Positions 1 to 6,938 of a stretch of DNA of 12,993 nucleotides are shown here, in pieces. The notes beneath the pieces are model-generated. The model was given only the letters and a program-made list of their open reading frames with translations. It did not search any database and had not been told where the DNA came from. Both the position numbers and the translations under genes were made by a program. This DNA comes from Candidatus Nomurabacteria bacterium (GTDB lineage Bacteria > Patescibacteriota > Minisyncoccia > Phycocordibacterales > UBA9973), in contig JAPLXT010000055.1 of NCBI GenBank assembly GCA_026395935.1, positions 1 to 12,993 of the forward strand, in the 5' to 3' direction. Position 1 is the first letter of the stretch. Every line of letters begins with the position of its first letter.

Positions 1-138
1 ATGCCTGCAGATAAAGAGTTTTTCCCATTGATTTTAAAAGGAAAGAAGCTTTTAGTAACGTCCTATTATTCTCCATTCCAGAAAGAATTGAAAAGAAAAG
101 TGGAAATAGAGGAAGTAGAGGAACTACCAGAAGATTAA
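1..138 (+). CDS. C-terminal end of an unrecognised protein (5' partial)
   Basis: The first frame is open from base 1 to a TAA at 136-138 and encodes 45 residues. The window happens to begin with ATG, but this may be an internal Met: no upstream sequence is available to judge a start. The visible peptide has a hydrophobic FPLIL stretch, a basic GKKLL segment and a charged tail rich in Lys and Glu. That looks like the C-terminal end of a cytosolic protein rather than a complete small protein. I do not recognise the family. It is followed 60 bases later by the tRNA-Tyr gene on the same strand, which has its own promoter, so no functional link is implied. Confidence 0.5.
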   Translation: MPADKEFFPLILKGKKLLVTSYYSPFQKELKRKVEIEEVEELPED

Positions 139-153
139 AAAATTAGAGTTATA

Positions 154-181
154 TTGAAAAATTTAGATAAATGTGTATAAT
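154..181 (+). promoter_or_regulatory. sigma-70-type promoter of tRNA-Tyr
   Basis: A -35 box TTGAAA (154-159) and a perfect -10 box TATAAT (176-181) are separated by 16 nt. Transcription would start near 188, about 11 nt before the mature tRNA 5' end at 199. It is among the best consensus promoters in the window, as expected for a stable RNA gene. Confidence 0.75.
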
Positions 182-198
182 TAGCCTTGTTAGAATAT

Positions 199-281
199 GC
201 GTCGGTGGTGGAGTGGTCTATCACAACAGACTGTAAATCTGTCGGCTTCGGCCTTCGTTGGTTCGAATCCAACCCGACGCA
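199..281 (+). tRNA. tRNA-Tyr (anticodon GTA), class II with long variable arm
   Basis: All arms can be folded by eye. The acceptor stem GCGTCGG (199-205) pairs with CCGACGC (274-280), with discriminator A281. The D arm is 208-211/221-224 with GG in its loop. The anticodon stem is 226-230/238-242 with loop CTGTAAA, anticodon GTA at 233-235. The long variable arm (243-256) has a GGC/GCC stem closed by a TTCG loop. The T arm is 257-261/269-273 with loop TTCGAAT. The long variable arm is normal for bacterial tRNA-Tyr and, with GTA, leaves little doubt about identity. The bases after A281 are CA, not CCA, so the 3' CCA must be added enzymatically. Confidence 0.97.
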
Positions 282-286
282 CAAAT

Positions 287-320
287 AATAAAAAACTAAG
301 CTTTTGCTTAGTTTTTTATT
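287..320 (+). terminator. Rho-independent terminator after tRNA-Tyr
   Basis: A 15-bp hairpin (287-301 with 306-320, loop TTTT) has a CTAAGC/GCTTAG core flanked by an A-run on the left and a T-run on the right. It starts 5 nt after the tRNA. Its descending T-rich arm runs towards the parB promoter. The A/T symmetry means it could also stop transcription from the opposite strand. Confidence 0.85.
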
Positions 321-332
321 TTGGTTAATTTG

Positions 333-347
333 TGATAAAATATACTC
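333..347 (+). promoter_or_regulatory. extended -10 promoter giving a leaderless parB mRNA
   Basis: TG (333-334), one base, then TAAAAT (336-341) forms an extended -10 element. Six bases (342-347) separate it from the parB ATG, so the expected start of transcription coincides with the A of the ATG. The -35 region 17 nt upstream is only T-rich, within the terminator tail. There is no purine-rich ribosome binding site. The same spacing occurs at rel and dnaX. Confidence 0.6.
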
Positions 348-1328
348 ATGTCACAGCTTTATAGTAATTCAATTTTTTGGGTAGATATAGAAAAGATTAA
401 ACCGAATCCTTTTCAACCTCGTCGCGATTTCGACGAAGCCCGATTGCAGGATTTAGCCGATTCAATTCGTCAGTATGGAGTGCTTCAGCCTCTCGTTGTT
501 TCTCGTGTAGAAATTTTAAAGGAAGATGAAGGTATAGCTGTCGAGTATGAGCTGATCGCTGGAGAGAGAAGGTTGCGAGCTTCGAAGATAGCTCACCTCG
601 ATCAAGTTCCAGTCATTATTCGCGTTGGTGACGACAACATGGCGAAGCTTGAGCTTGCAATTATAGAGAACCTTCAACGTGAAGATTTGAATGCCGTTGA
701 TCGTGCTCGTGCATTTTTCAGACTTGTAGAAGAATTTAAATTTAATCATACACAGATCGCCGCCAAGATCGGCAAAAGTCGCGAATATGTTTCTAACACT
801 TTACGAATATTGGCACTTCCTCAAGACATGCTTGATGAATTAGTTTTATTTAAGGAAATAGTTTGGAAGAAGCTTACAGTTCGTGATGCGGAGAAGATAG
901 CTCGTAAAGTAGCTTTCGACAAAGTTCGTAAGAAGGAATACATGCAAGATCCAGAGATCAATGAGATCGAAAATAAACTTCAAGAGACGTTAGGTACGAG
1001 GGTTCATATTGAGAGAAAAGAAAATGGTGGATATATTACTATAGATTTCTTTACGAACAATGATTTAAGAACTATTCTAGACATTATTAAATCAAAAGTA
1101 GATGAGGTAGGCAATCCCAATAAGATGCTCGATAGTTTTATCTCACAAAAAGAATCTGAAGCTAAGGTAGTAGATATAATTATAGAAGCACCCAAATTAG
1201 CTACGGCGGGATCGAATTTAGATAGTATTGAAAATGAACTTAATCTTTTAGAGGATCGCACAAATGAAGAGATAAAAAAAGCTGAAGAAGAAGTGGATCT
1301 ATACAATATCAACAACTTCTCACTCTAA
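348..1328 (+). CDS. parB: ParB/Spo0J-family chromosome partitioning protein
   Basis: ParB is a CTPase clamp that loads at parS sites and spreads over origin-proximal DNA to drive chromosome segregation with ParA. The 326-residue product has the N-terminal ParB domain with NPFQPRRDF (20-28), the nucleotide-binding box GERRLRA (72-78) and ENLQREDLNA (107-116). The helix-turn-helix follows at about 134-155 (HTQIAAKIGKSREYVSN). The middle domain is followed by a C-terminal segment (about 218-252) resembling the ParB/KorB dimerisation region, then a charged, acidic tail. The ATG at 348 gives a normal ParB N-terminus and sits 6 nt after an extended -10 box. No Shine-Dalgarno motif is present. No parA lies in the window and no convincing parS was found, so partner and target are inferred from the family. 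It converges with rel across a shared terminator. Confidence 0.95.
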   Translation: MSQLYSNSIFWVDIEKIKPNPFQPRRDFDEARLQDLADSIRQYGVLQPLVVSRVEILKEDEGIAVEYELIAGERRLRASKIAHLDQVPVIIRVGDDNMAKLELAIIENLQREDLNAVDRARAFFRLVEEFKFNHTQIAAKIGKSREYVSNTLRILALPQDMLDELVLFKEIVWKKLTVRDAEKIARKVAFDKVRKKEYMQDPEINEIENKLQETLGTRVHIERKENGGYITIDFFTNNDLRTILDIIKSKVDEVGNPNKMLDSFISQKESEAKVVDIIIEAPKLATAGSNLDSIENELNLLEDRTNEEIKKAEEEVDLYNINNFSL

Positions 1329-1330
1329 AA

Positions 1331-1371
1331 ATTAAAAAATCGTATAGGTCTGACCTATACGATTTTTTAAT
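1331..1371. terminator. bidirectional terminator between convergent parB and rel
   Basis: A perfect inverted repeat (1331-1348 with 1354-1371) forms an 18-bp stem that can extend by one T-A pair to leave a 3-nt loop. The core TCGTATAGG/CCTATACGA is flanked by A-runs and T-runs on both sides, so it can terminate transcripts from either direction. It begins two bases after the parB stop. Its right arm contains the rel stop codon (1367-1369), an economical overlap of coding and termination signals. Confidence 0.88.
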
Positions 1372-2839
1372 TTTTTCCAAATGATAAAAATTTAGATAGA
1401 AGGCTATGCTCCTTTAAATATGCATTTATTTCTCTTCTCGCGAGGTTGGTCTTGGCGTAGTCGAGCCACTTGGATGAAGGATTAGTATTTTTATTTATTT
1501 GGATTTCTACTATATCATGAGTTCTGAGCTTAGTTCCTAATGCGGCATTTTTCCCATTAACTTTTGCTCCCTGTATGTGATTTCCGATATCGGTATGTAT
1601 AGCATAACCAAAATCAATAGGTGAGGAATCTTCTGGTAAGTCTATGACGTCTCCTTTTGGTGTGAATACGAAAATACGATCTTTGAAGAAGTTTAATTTA
1701 ATATTTTCCAAGAATTTTTCAGGGCGATGTTCCTCTTCATTTTGGTTTAGTTCTTTCAATTGGTTTATCCATCCTAGGTTTTTATTACTTATTTCTTTGC
1801 CGATTTCTTTTTCTTTATATATGAAGTGAGCTGCTATACCGTTCTCAGCATTCCTATGCATTTCATGTGTACGAATTTGAATTTCAACAATTCCTCCTGT
1901 GCCAGTAAAAATGGTTGTATGTAAACTTTGGTAGCCATTTGCCTTAGGCATTGCTATGTAATCTTTTATACGATTAGGTACTGGAGTCCATTCGCCATGA
2001 ATAATTCCTAAAACGTGATAGCAGTCAGTTATATTATCTACCATAACGCGTAGAGCTATGATGTCATAAATTTTACCGATATCCATATTATATTTTTGAA
2101 GCTTTCTCCAAAGAGAATATAAATGTTTTTGTCTGTAGTCTACTATTGCATTCTTCATACCAGATTCTTTTATCTTTCCTGTTAAATTATTCTTAACTTC
2201 AATTAAGTACCTCTCTTTTGCATCCTTTTTTTCGTTTAGTAATTTTTTTACTTCCTCATATTCTTTAGGATAAGCGTATTCAAAAGCCGCATCTTCGAGG
2301 CGTCCCTTTAGGCGACCCATAGAGAGTCTGTCTGCGAGTGGGGCATATATCTCAAGAGTCTCAAGAGCAATTCGCTTCTGTTTGTCTGGGCGGACGTATT
2401 TTAATGTTTCTATATTATGAAGCCTATCTGCAAGTTTAATAGTAAGCACACGTAAATCCTCCGCCATTGAAACGAAGAATTTTCTTAAGTTTTCTACCTT
2501 GCGTTCTATGCCTTTATATCTAACTGTTCCAAGTTTTGTTACTCCTTTGACGAGTGAGACTATTTCAGGACCAAATTCTTTTTCCAATTCTTCTTCTGTA
2601 GTATTAGTGTCTTCTATAACGTCATGAAGGATTCCGGCAGAAATTGTTTTTGCTTTCATTCCTAGCTCTGCTAAATTTTTTGCAGTAGCAAACACATGGT
2701 TGAAATAGGGTTCACCACTTTTACGCAATTGACCCTCATGAGCCTTCTTGGCAAAATTAAAAGCCCTTTCTATTATATCTATATCTTCATCCTTTAAGCT
2801 TTCCACTAAGGACAATATTTCTTTTACATTCGGCTTCAT
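1367..2839 (-). CDS. rel: bifunctional-type (p)ppGpp synthetase/hydrolase, Rel/SpoT family, no ACT domain
   Basis: RSH enzymes make and degrade the alarmone (p)ppGpp in response to starvation. The 490-residue protein has three domains. The N-terminal HD hydrolase (about 25-180) keeps H48, HD at 72-73, ED at 76-77 and the LADRLHN motif with D138. The synthetase domain (about 230-345) has RIKDY (290-294), the basic RxKD signature typical of bifunctional Rel/SpoT rather than RelA, a GYQSLHTT motif and E319 in VEIQIRT. The TGS domain (about 388-450) starts at DRIFVFTPKG. The protein ends soon after TGS, so the C-terminal zinc-finger/RIS and ACT regions of the usual ~700-750-residue proteins are absent. 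Both active sites look intact, so I infer both activities, with reduced or different ribosome sensing. Start: ATG at 2839, 6 nt after an extended -10 box, no ribosome binding site. The symbol could equally be spoT or relA. Confidence 0.93.
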   Translation of the reverse strand: MKPNVKEILSLVESLKDEDIDIIERAFNFAKKAHEGQLRKSGEPYFNHVFATAKNLAELGMKAKTISAGILHDVIEDTNTTEEELEKEFGPEIVSLVKGVTKLGTVRYKGIERKVENLRKFFVSMAEDLRVLTIKLADRLHNIETLKYVRPDKQKRIALETLEIYAPLADRLSMGRLKGRLEDAAFEYAYPKEYEEVKKLLNEKKDAKERYLIEVKNNLTGKIKESGMKNAIVDYRQKHLYSLWRKLQKYNMDIGKIYDIIALRVMVDNITDCYHVLGIIHGEWTPVPNRIKDYIAMPKANGYQSLHTTIFTGTGGIVEIQIRTHEMHRNAENGIAAHFIYKEKEIGKEISNKNLGWINQLKELNQNEEEHRPEKFLENIKLNFFKDRIFVFTPKGDVIDLPEDSSPIDFGYAIHTDIGNHIQGAKVNGKNAALGTKLRTHDIVEIQINKNTNPSSKWLDYAKTNLARREINAYLKEHSLLSKFLSFGKN

Positions 2840-2845
2840 ATGGAT

Positions 2846-2854
2846 AGTATATCA
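2846..2854 (-). promoter_or_regulatory. extended -10 promoter giving a leaderless rel mRNA
   Basis: On the minus strand TG (2854-2853), A, then TATACT (2851-2846) is followed by exactly 6 nt and the rel ATG. No recognisable -35 exists 16-18 nt upstream, because that position lies in the arm of the topA terminator. The T-tail of that terminator overlaps the first base of the TG. The extended -10 would have to carry promoter recognition alone. Confidence 0.6.
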
Positions 2855-2898
2855 AAAAAAGTAAAAACTAGCTCTAAGAGCTAGTTTTTACTTTTTTT
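2854..2898. terminator. hairpin terminator between topA and rel
   Basis: A perfect 21-bp stem (2854-2874 with 2878-2898) has a 3-nt loop. The GC-containing core ACTAGCTC/GAGCTAGT is flanked by an A7 run and a T7 run, so on the minus strand the topA transcript ends in a T7 tail. The topA stop codon TAG (2881-2883) lies inside the stem, and the tail leads directly into the rel promoter. Confidence 0.87.
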
Positions 2899-5142
2899 AT
2901 TATTTTTTATATCTTCACCTGTCTTGTGGGGATTATGATTCCTACACATTTTGTTCGAGCATCTCTCGGGGATAGTTTTGGTGCCTTCCATCATAAGTGA
3001 TCCACATAAGTCACAAATATTTCCAGTTGGTTTTGCTTTTATGGTATTTTTACAATCAGGATAGTTACTACATGAATAGAATATTCCAAATCGCCCACGT
3101 CTTTCCATCATTTTACCCACCTTACAAATAGGGCATGTGATGTCTGTCATTTTCCTTTTTGTTTCTTCTTCGTCTTGTTTTATAAATTTACATTTTGGAT
3201 ATCTAGAGCAAGATATGAAAGTTCCAAATTTACCCTCACGCACTACAAGCTTACCTCCACCACTCTTTCCTTTTTTTTCTCCACAAAGAGGGCACATCTC
3301 GCCAGTCTCTTTTGGACCCTCGAGTATTTTTCCTTCTATTGTTCGTGCACCTGTACAATCTGGATACTTGCTACAAGAATAGAATTTTCCTCCACGTGAA
3401 AGTTTTACGATCATATTACTTCCGCAAACAGGGCATAGTATATCAGCCGGTGCTTCGCCCATGTTGTTTGTCTTTGCAAGTTTATCTTTTTCTTTTACAT
3501 CTTTTTGGAATGGAATATAGAAATCTTTCAAAGTTTTTACATATTCTCTTTTACCATTTGCTATGTCGTCTAGTTCGTCTTCCATTTCGGCTGTAAAAGT
3601 ATCACTTATATATTCCGCAAAATTATTTTCAAGGAAGGATGACACAACGTCTCCAGTATCAGTAGGGAACAATGTTTTGCCAACTTTTCCTACGTACCCT
3701 CTATCTTCCAGTGTTTTCATAATTGAAGCATAAGTAGAAGGACGCCCAATATCACGAGCTTCAAGTTCTTTCACGAGGCCAGCTTCAGTATATCTGTTTG
3801 GTGGCTCTGTGGCTTTCTCTGTACTATTTAGTTCGAGAAGATTAAGAGAATCTCCTACTTTTACTTCTGGAAGTTCTACATCTTCACCTCGAGCTCCTGT
3901 ATCGCAAATTAACCATCCAGGGAAAAGAACTCTTGAACCATTAGCAGTAAAGTCAGGGAATTCACCTTCTTTTATATTTGCAATAATTTTAGTTTTCAAT
4001 AATTTTGCATCAGACATTTGTGAAGAGACAACTCGCTCCCAGATGAGCTGATATAGTCTCTTTTGCTCATCATTTATTCCTGCATTCATTTGCTCGACGT
4101 GTGTAGGACGAATAGCTTCATGAGCTTCTTGAGCATTTTTAGACTTTGCTTTATAGAAATGTTTTTCAGCGTATTCTTTACCATACTTTTTTTCTACGAG
4201 TGCAAGTATTTGGTTCTGGGCGACTATACTTAAATTTGTACTATCTGTACGCATATAAGTGATAAAGCCCGCTTCATAAAGCTTCTGGGCAACTTGCATA
4301 GTGCGTGAAGGAGAGAATCCAAGTCTAGTGCTCGCAGTCTGTTGCAATGTTGAAGTAGTAAATGGCGCGCGCGGCTGTCTCTTCTGTTCACTCGTTTTCA
4401 AATCTTTTATGAACCATAATTCTCTCTTGCCAAGTTCGAGAATTTTGTCTACTAATTTTTTGTCACGTGGTTCTTCTACGCACGACAAAGTTATTTTGTC
4501 CCCGCCTGCTCCCTCGTGAGGGCGGGCAGGTTTTTTATTTGTTTCGAAAAGTCCTTCTATCGTCCAATATTGTTCAGGTATGAATGCGCGGATTTCTCTT
4601 TCTCTTTCCATTATTATTCGTAGTGCAGGGGATTGTACGCGACCAGCGGAAAGTCCATAGCGAACTTTCTTCCAGATTATTCCTGATAGATCGTAGCCGA
4701 CGAGTCTGTCGAGTACGCGACGAGCTTCTTGAGCTTTCACAAGATCTTGATCTATATCACGAGGATTTTTAAGAGCTTCTTCCACTGCCTCTTTTGTAAT
4801 TTCATGGAAGGTGACTCTTTGTATTTTCGCTTTTATTTTCTTATCAGCATCTAGAAGTTCTTTCAAGTGCCAAGATATTGCTTCTCCTTCGTGGTCCGGG
4901 TCAGTCGCGAGCATTATCTCTGTGGCACGTTCTCCGAGTGCAGTTAGCTCATGAACTACTTTTTCTTTACCTTTTGAAATTTCATAACGAGGCACGAAAC
5001 CTGCGGGGATGTCTATTGCATCTTTGTTTGATTTTGGTAAGTCTCTTATGTGTCCTACACTTGCACGCACAGTAAATGCTCCATCGAGATACTTCTCGAT
5101 AGTTTTTGCTTTTGATGGTGATTCAACAATTAAAAGTTTCAT
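2881..5142 (-). CDS. topA: DNA topoisomerase I (type IA)
   Basis: TopA relaxes negative supercoils by cutting one strand through a 5'-phosphotyrosine. The 753-residue product begins with the Toprim domain (VESPSKAKTIEKYL at 6-19, acidic DPDHEGE at 81-87). The central type IA core contains the catalytic Tyr296 in GFITYMRTDST and later GRPSTYA (466-472). Four C-terminal zinc ribbons follow, with cysteines 570/573/590/596, 617/620/645/651, 670/673/691/697 and 710/713/728/733. The fourth has a slightly different spacing and ends in a Lys-rich tail. Residues 205-214 (PARPHEGAGG) are encoded by a GC-rich palindrome and look like an in-frame insertion in the region after QYWTIEGLFE. Start: ATG at 5142, near a -10 box with only a few bases of predicted leader. 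It is divergent from the secreted protein gene at 5254. Confidence 0.97.
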   Translation of the reverse strand: MKLLIVESPSKAKTIEKYLDGAFTVRASVGHIRDLPKSNKDAIDIPAGFVPRYEISKGKEKVVHELTALGERATEIMLATDPDHEGEAISWHLKELLDADKKIKAKIQRVTFHEITKEAVEEALKNPRDIDQDLVKAQEARRVLDRLVGYDLSGIIWKKVRYGLSAGRVQSPALRIIMEREREIRAFIPEQYWTIEGLFETNKKPARPHEGAGGDKITLSCVEEPRDKKLVDKILELGKRELWFIKDLKTSEQKRQPRAPFTTSTLQQTASTRLGFSPSRTMQVAQKLYEAGFITYMRTDSTNLSIVAQNQILALVEKKYGKEYAEKHFYKAKSKNAQEAHEAIRPTHVEQMNAGINDEQKRLYQLIWERVVSSQMSDAKLLKTKIIANIKEGEFPDFTANGSRVLFPGWLICDTGARGEDVELPEVKVGDSLNLLELNSTEKATEPPNRYTEAGLVKELEARDIGRPSTYASIMKTLEDRGYVGKVGKTLFPTDTGDVVSSFLENNFAEYISDTFTAEMEDELDDIANGKREYVKTLKDFYIPFQKDVKEKDKLAKTNNMGEAPADILCPVCGSNMIVKLSRGGKFYSCSKYPDCTGARTIEGKILEGPKETGEMCPLCGEKKGKSGGGKLVVREGKFGTFISCSRYPKCKFIKQDEEETKRKMTDITCPICKVGKMMERRGRFGIFYSCSNYPDCKNTIKAKPTGNICDLCGSLMMEGTKTIPERCSNKMCRNHNPHKTGEDIKNNKKSKN
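4501..4530. repeat. GC-rich palindrome inserted in frame within topA
   Basis: Thirty bases with strongly higher G+C than their surroundings form a hairpin: CCTGC (4505-4509) pairs with GCAGG (4526-4530), and inside it CCCT (4511-4514) pairs with AGGG (4519-4522) around a CGTG loop. An alternative CCCGCC/GGCGGG pairing (4501-4506 with 4521-4526) is possible. Exactly ten codons (TopA residues 205-214) are covered, so the frame is kept. From memory, similar CCTGCCCGCC...GGCGGG palindromes recur in Patescibacteria genomes; this was not checked. Confidence 0.6.
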
Positions 5143-5152
5143 ATTGGTCTAA

Positions 5153-5181
5153 GTATTACACGAAAACATATTTTTTAGCAA
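5153..5181 (-). promoter_or_regulatory. topA promoter
   Basis: On the minus strand TTGCTA (5181-5176) and TAATAC (5158-5153) are 17 nt apart. Reading one base further, the -10 could also be AATACT. Transcription would start about 4 nt before the ATG at 5142, so the mRNA is close to leaderless. The -35 is the mirror copy of the -35 of the divergent gene. Confidence 0.5.
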
Positions 5182-5196
5182 ATATTGAATTTATTT

Positions 5197-5225
5197 TTGC
5201 TATATATCATATTAAATTATATAAT
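5197..5225 (+). promoter_or_regulatory. promoter of the secreted peptidoglycan-binding protein gene
   Basis: TTGCTA (5197-5202) and a perfect TATAAT (5220-5225) are separated by 17 nt. The predicted start lies near 5232, leaving an AT-only leader of about 22 nt without any Shine-Dalgarno motif before the ATG at 5254. Confidence 0.65.
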
Positions 5226-5253
5226 ATTAATATTAGTAATTAAATTTTAATTT

Positions 5254-5931
5254 ATGAAAAAAATAATTTTGGGATTGTTTCTGTTTGGCTTTCTATTTGT
5301 AGGTTCTCAAGCTTTTGCTGAAAATACCCTTACTTCTTTTCCTGTAATAATTTCTTCTAATACTCTTATTTGTCCACCAAATATGCCCAACCCTCTTGCG
5401 CTCTGTTCAGATGGAAGAATTGAAGCAGCTACAAAGGATGCCAACAATTGTACGACTTCATGGCGATGTACTAACCCTAGGAATGATCTAGGTTGTATAA
5501 ATCATGAAATATACAGTACCTTTACAAAACAACTTTGCCCGATTATAAATATAGACAGTGGTTGTACTAGTACGAGTAAGTATAGTTCCACTACAGGTCA
5601 AGCATGCCTGGGTAAAATTCCCGAAGTAGATGGTGGTTGTAATGGTATAAATAAATATAGTTTAATGACAGGAAAACTTTGCAGTAATTTTACTGGTATT
5701 TATACACCTGTGATTCCAGTTACGATTGATATTCCTATAACCCGAACTCTCAAGCTCGGCATAAAAGGGGATGATGTCAGAGCTCTTCAAGCATTTCTAA
5801 ACTTACTTGCAGATGGATCATTTGGTCCTAAGACTCAAGCTAAAGTTATGGAATGGCAAGCAGCTCATGACTTGACTGCCGACGGATCATTTGGAAGAAT
5901 GAGCCGAGAGAAAGCAGGATTGAATCAATAA
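5254..5931 (+). CDS. secreted Cys-repeat protein with C-terminal peptidoglycan-binding domain
   Basis: The 225-residue product starts with a clear Sec signal peptide (residues 1-22: KK, hydrophobic core, cleavage probably after AFA), so it acts outside the membrane. Residues 40-72 contain four cysteines around a CSDG motif. Three repeats follow (81-95, 104-118, 129-143), each C-x5-Y-S-x2-T-x-[QK]-x-C with exactly 14 residues between the cysteines, suggesting disulfide-closed loops. The C-terminus (about 164-223) is a PG_binding_1-type domain with two half-repeats, each ending in ADGSFG (186-191, 209-214). Binding to peptidoglycan is inferred from the family; no catalytic domain is present. 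It could be a cell-surface adaptor or adhesin. It is divergent from topA and abuts dprA stop to stop with no terminator between them. Confidence 0.85.
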   Translation: MKKIILGLFLFGFLFVGSQAFAENTLTSFPVIISSNTLICPPNMPNPLALCSDGRIEAATKDANNCTTSWRCTNPRNDLGCINHEIYSTFTKQLCPIINIDSGCTSTSKYSSTTGQACLGKIPEVDGGCNGINKYSLMTGKLCSNFTGIYTPVIPVTIDIPITRTLKLGIKGDDVRALQAFLNLLADGSFGPKTQAKVMEWQAAHDLTADGSFGRMSREKAGLNQ

Positions 5932-6795
5932 TTACATTTTTCTTATCTCTCCCATTTCTTCTTTTATTAATTCTTTTATTTCCATTATAGAAAGAAGGGC
6001 GTTGGCGGGGCCAATATTCATGCCGAGTTCGCGGATGAGGTCATTGCGTTCCATCGGCTCGCGGAGGAGTTCGATGATTTTCATTTCATCTTTTCCGCAG
6101 TCAGCATATTTTTCTTTGTCACTTCTTTTTTCTTTTGTTACTTCGAAGCCAAGTGCCTCTAATACTTCGCCACTATTTGTGACAGGTGTTGCTCCTTGTT
6201 TTATGAGCCAGTTTGTTCCATTTGAATTTGAAGAAAAGGCTGAGCCGGGGACGGCGAGAACGTCGCGATTATAATCGAGAGCCATACGGGCAGTAATTAA
6301 AGTACCTGACTTTTCTTCTGCTTCTATTATTAGTACAGCTTTTGAAATTCCTGCCATTAAACGATTTCTTTGAGGGAAAGAATAAAGAGTAGCTTTCCAA
6401 GAAGGATCCATTTCAGAAATTAAGCACCCTCCCTTATCTATAATTTCTTGAGCAAGTTTTACATTATTTCTTGGATGTAAAACTGAGTTATCTAGTCCCG
6501 ATCCAGGAAAAGATATTGTAGTAAGTCCTGCTTCAAGTGCAGCCTTGTGAGCAATAGTATCGATACCTATAGCAAGGCCAGAGACAATAACTATAGGATA
6601 CCCTTTAAGCCCATGAATTAATTTTTCGCAGATATCCCTACCGTATGAAGTGTATTTACGAGAGCCTACAACAGCAAGATAGACAACATCTTCACTTGGA
6701 AGTTTGCCTCTTATATATAGAGTCTTAGGTGGTTGGGGAATTTCGTTTAGTCCCTCAGGAAATTGTTCAGGTTTTAGTTTATAAATGTCTTCCAT
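5932..6795 (-). CDS. dprA: DNA-processing protein DprA
   Basis: DprA binds incoming single-stranded DNA and loads RecA during natural transformation. The 287-residue protein carries the Rossmann-like core with GSRKYTSYG (45-53), SGLAIGIDT (72-80), FPGSGLD (96-102), FPQRNR (140-145), SGTLITAR (163-170) and NGTNWLIKQGA (193-203). These match the DprA/Smf family closely. A C-terminal winged-helix-like segment (about 235-287) is present. The N-terminal SAM domain found in some DprA proteins is missing, leaving only about 25 residues before the core. The start ATG at 6795 is preceded by AT-rich sequence without a ribosome binding site. It ends directly against the stop of the secreted protein gene and is divergent from serS across the repeat-filled gap. 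Competence is inferred only, as no com genes are visible. Confidence 0.93.
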   Translation of the reverse strand: MEDIYKLKPEQFPEGLNEIPQPPKTLYIRGKLPSEDVVYLAVVGSRKYTSYGRDICEKLIHGLKGYPIVIVSGLAIGIDTIAHKAALEAGLTTISFPGSGLDNSVLHPRNNVKLAQEIIDKGGCLISEMDPSWKATLYSFPQRNRLMAGISKAVLIIEAEEKSGTLITARMALDYNRDVLAVPGSAFSSNSNGTNWLIKQGATPVTNSGEVLEALGFEVTKEKRSDKEKYADCGKDEMKIIELLREPMERNDLIRELGMNIGPANALLSIMEIKELIKEEMGEIRKM

Positions 6796-6814
6796 ATTTT
6801 TTATTAGGCTTTCA

Positions 6815-6916
6815 TAAAATTAGCTTTCAAAAAGAGTCCAGATATTTTTCTGCTGAAAAATTCTTCATTGCTCGGGCCGTCGCCCTTGCGCACGCCTCTT
6901 TTTGAAACTAATTTTA
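6815..6916 (+). repeat. structured palindromic module 1 (plus orientation)
   Basis: An outer stem pairs 6815-6836 with 6896-6916 (21 pairs, one bulged base). It encloses a 63-nt core (6834-6896) read 5' to 3' as follows: TCC-A-GATA; hairpin TTTTTC (6845-6850)/GAAAAA (6855-6860) with loop TGCT; TTCT then TCATTGCTC (6865-6873); hairpin GGGC (6874-6877)/GCCC (6882-6885) with loop CGTC; TTGCGCACGCC (6886-6896). The core is homologous without gaps to the reverse complement of 6972-7034. It may be a mobile palindromic DNA element or encode a structured RNA; the sequence alone does not decide. Confidence 0.75.
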
Positions 6917-6938
6917 TTACAGCCATTAATTGTATTTT

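Noticed and set aside
341..346. TATACT immediately before the parB ATG as an alternative -10
   Set aside because: Transcription would start inside the coding region; TAAAAT at 336-341 with TG upstream fits both the start codon and the geometry at rel and dnaX.
3390..3405. parS-like CACGTGAAA site in topA (and another CACGTG near 4464)
   Set aside because: Only about 10-11 of 16 positions match the classical parS consensus, palindromic symmetry is broken, and both lie in coding sequence.
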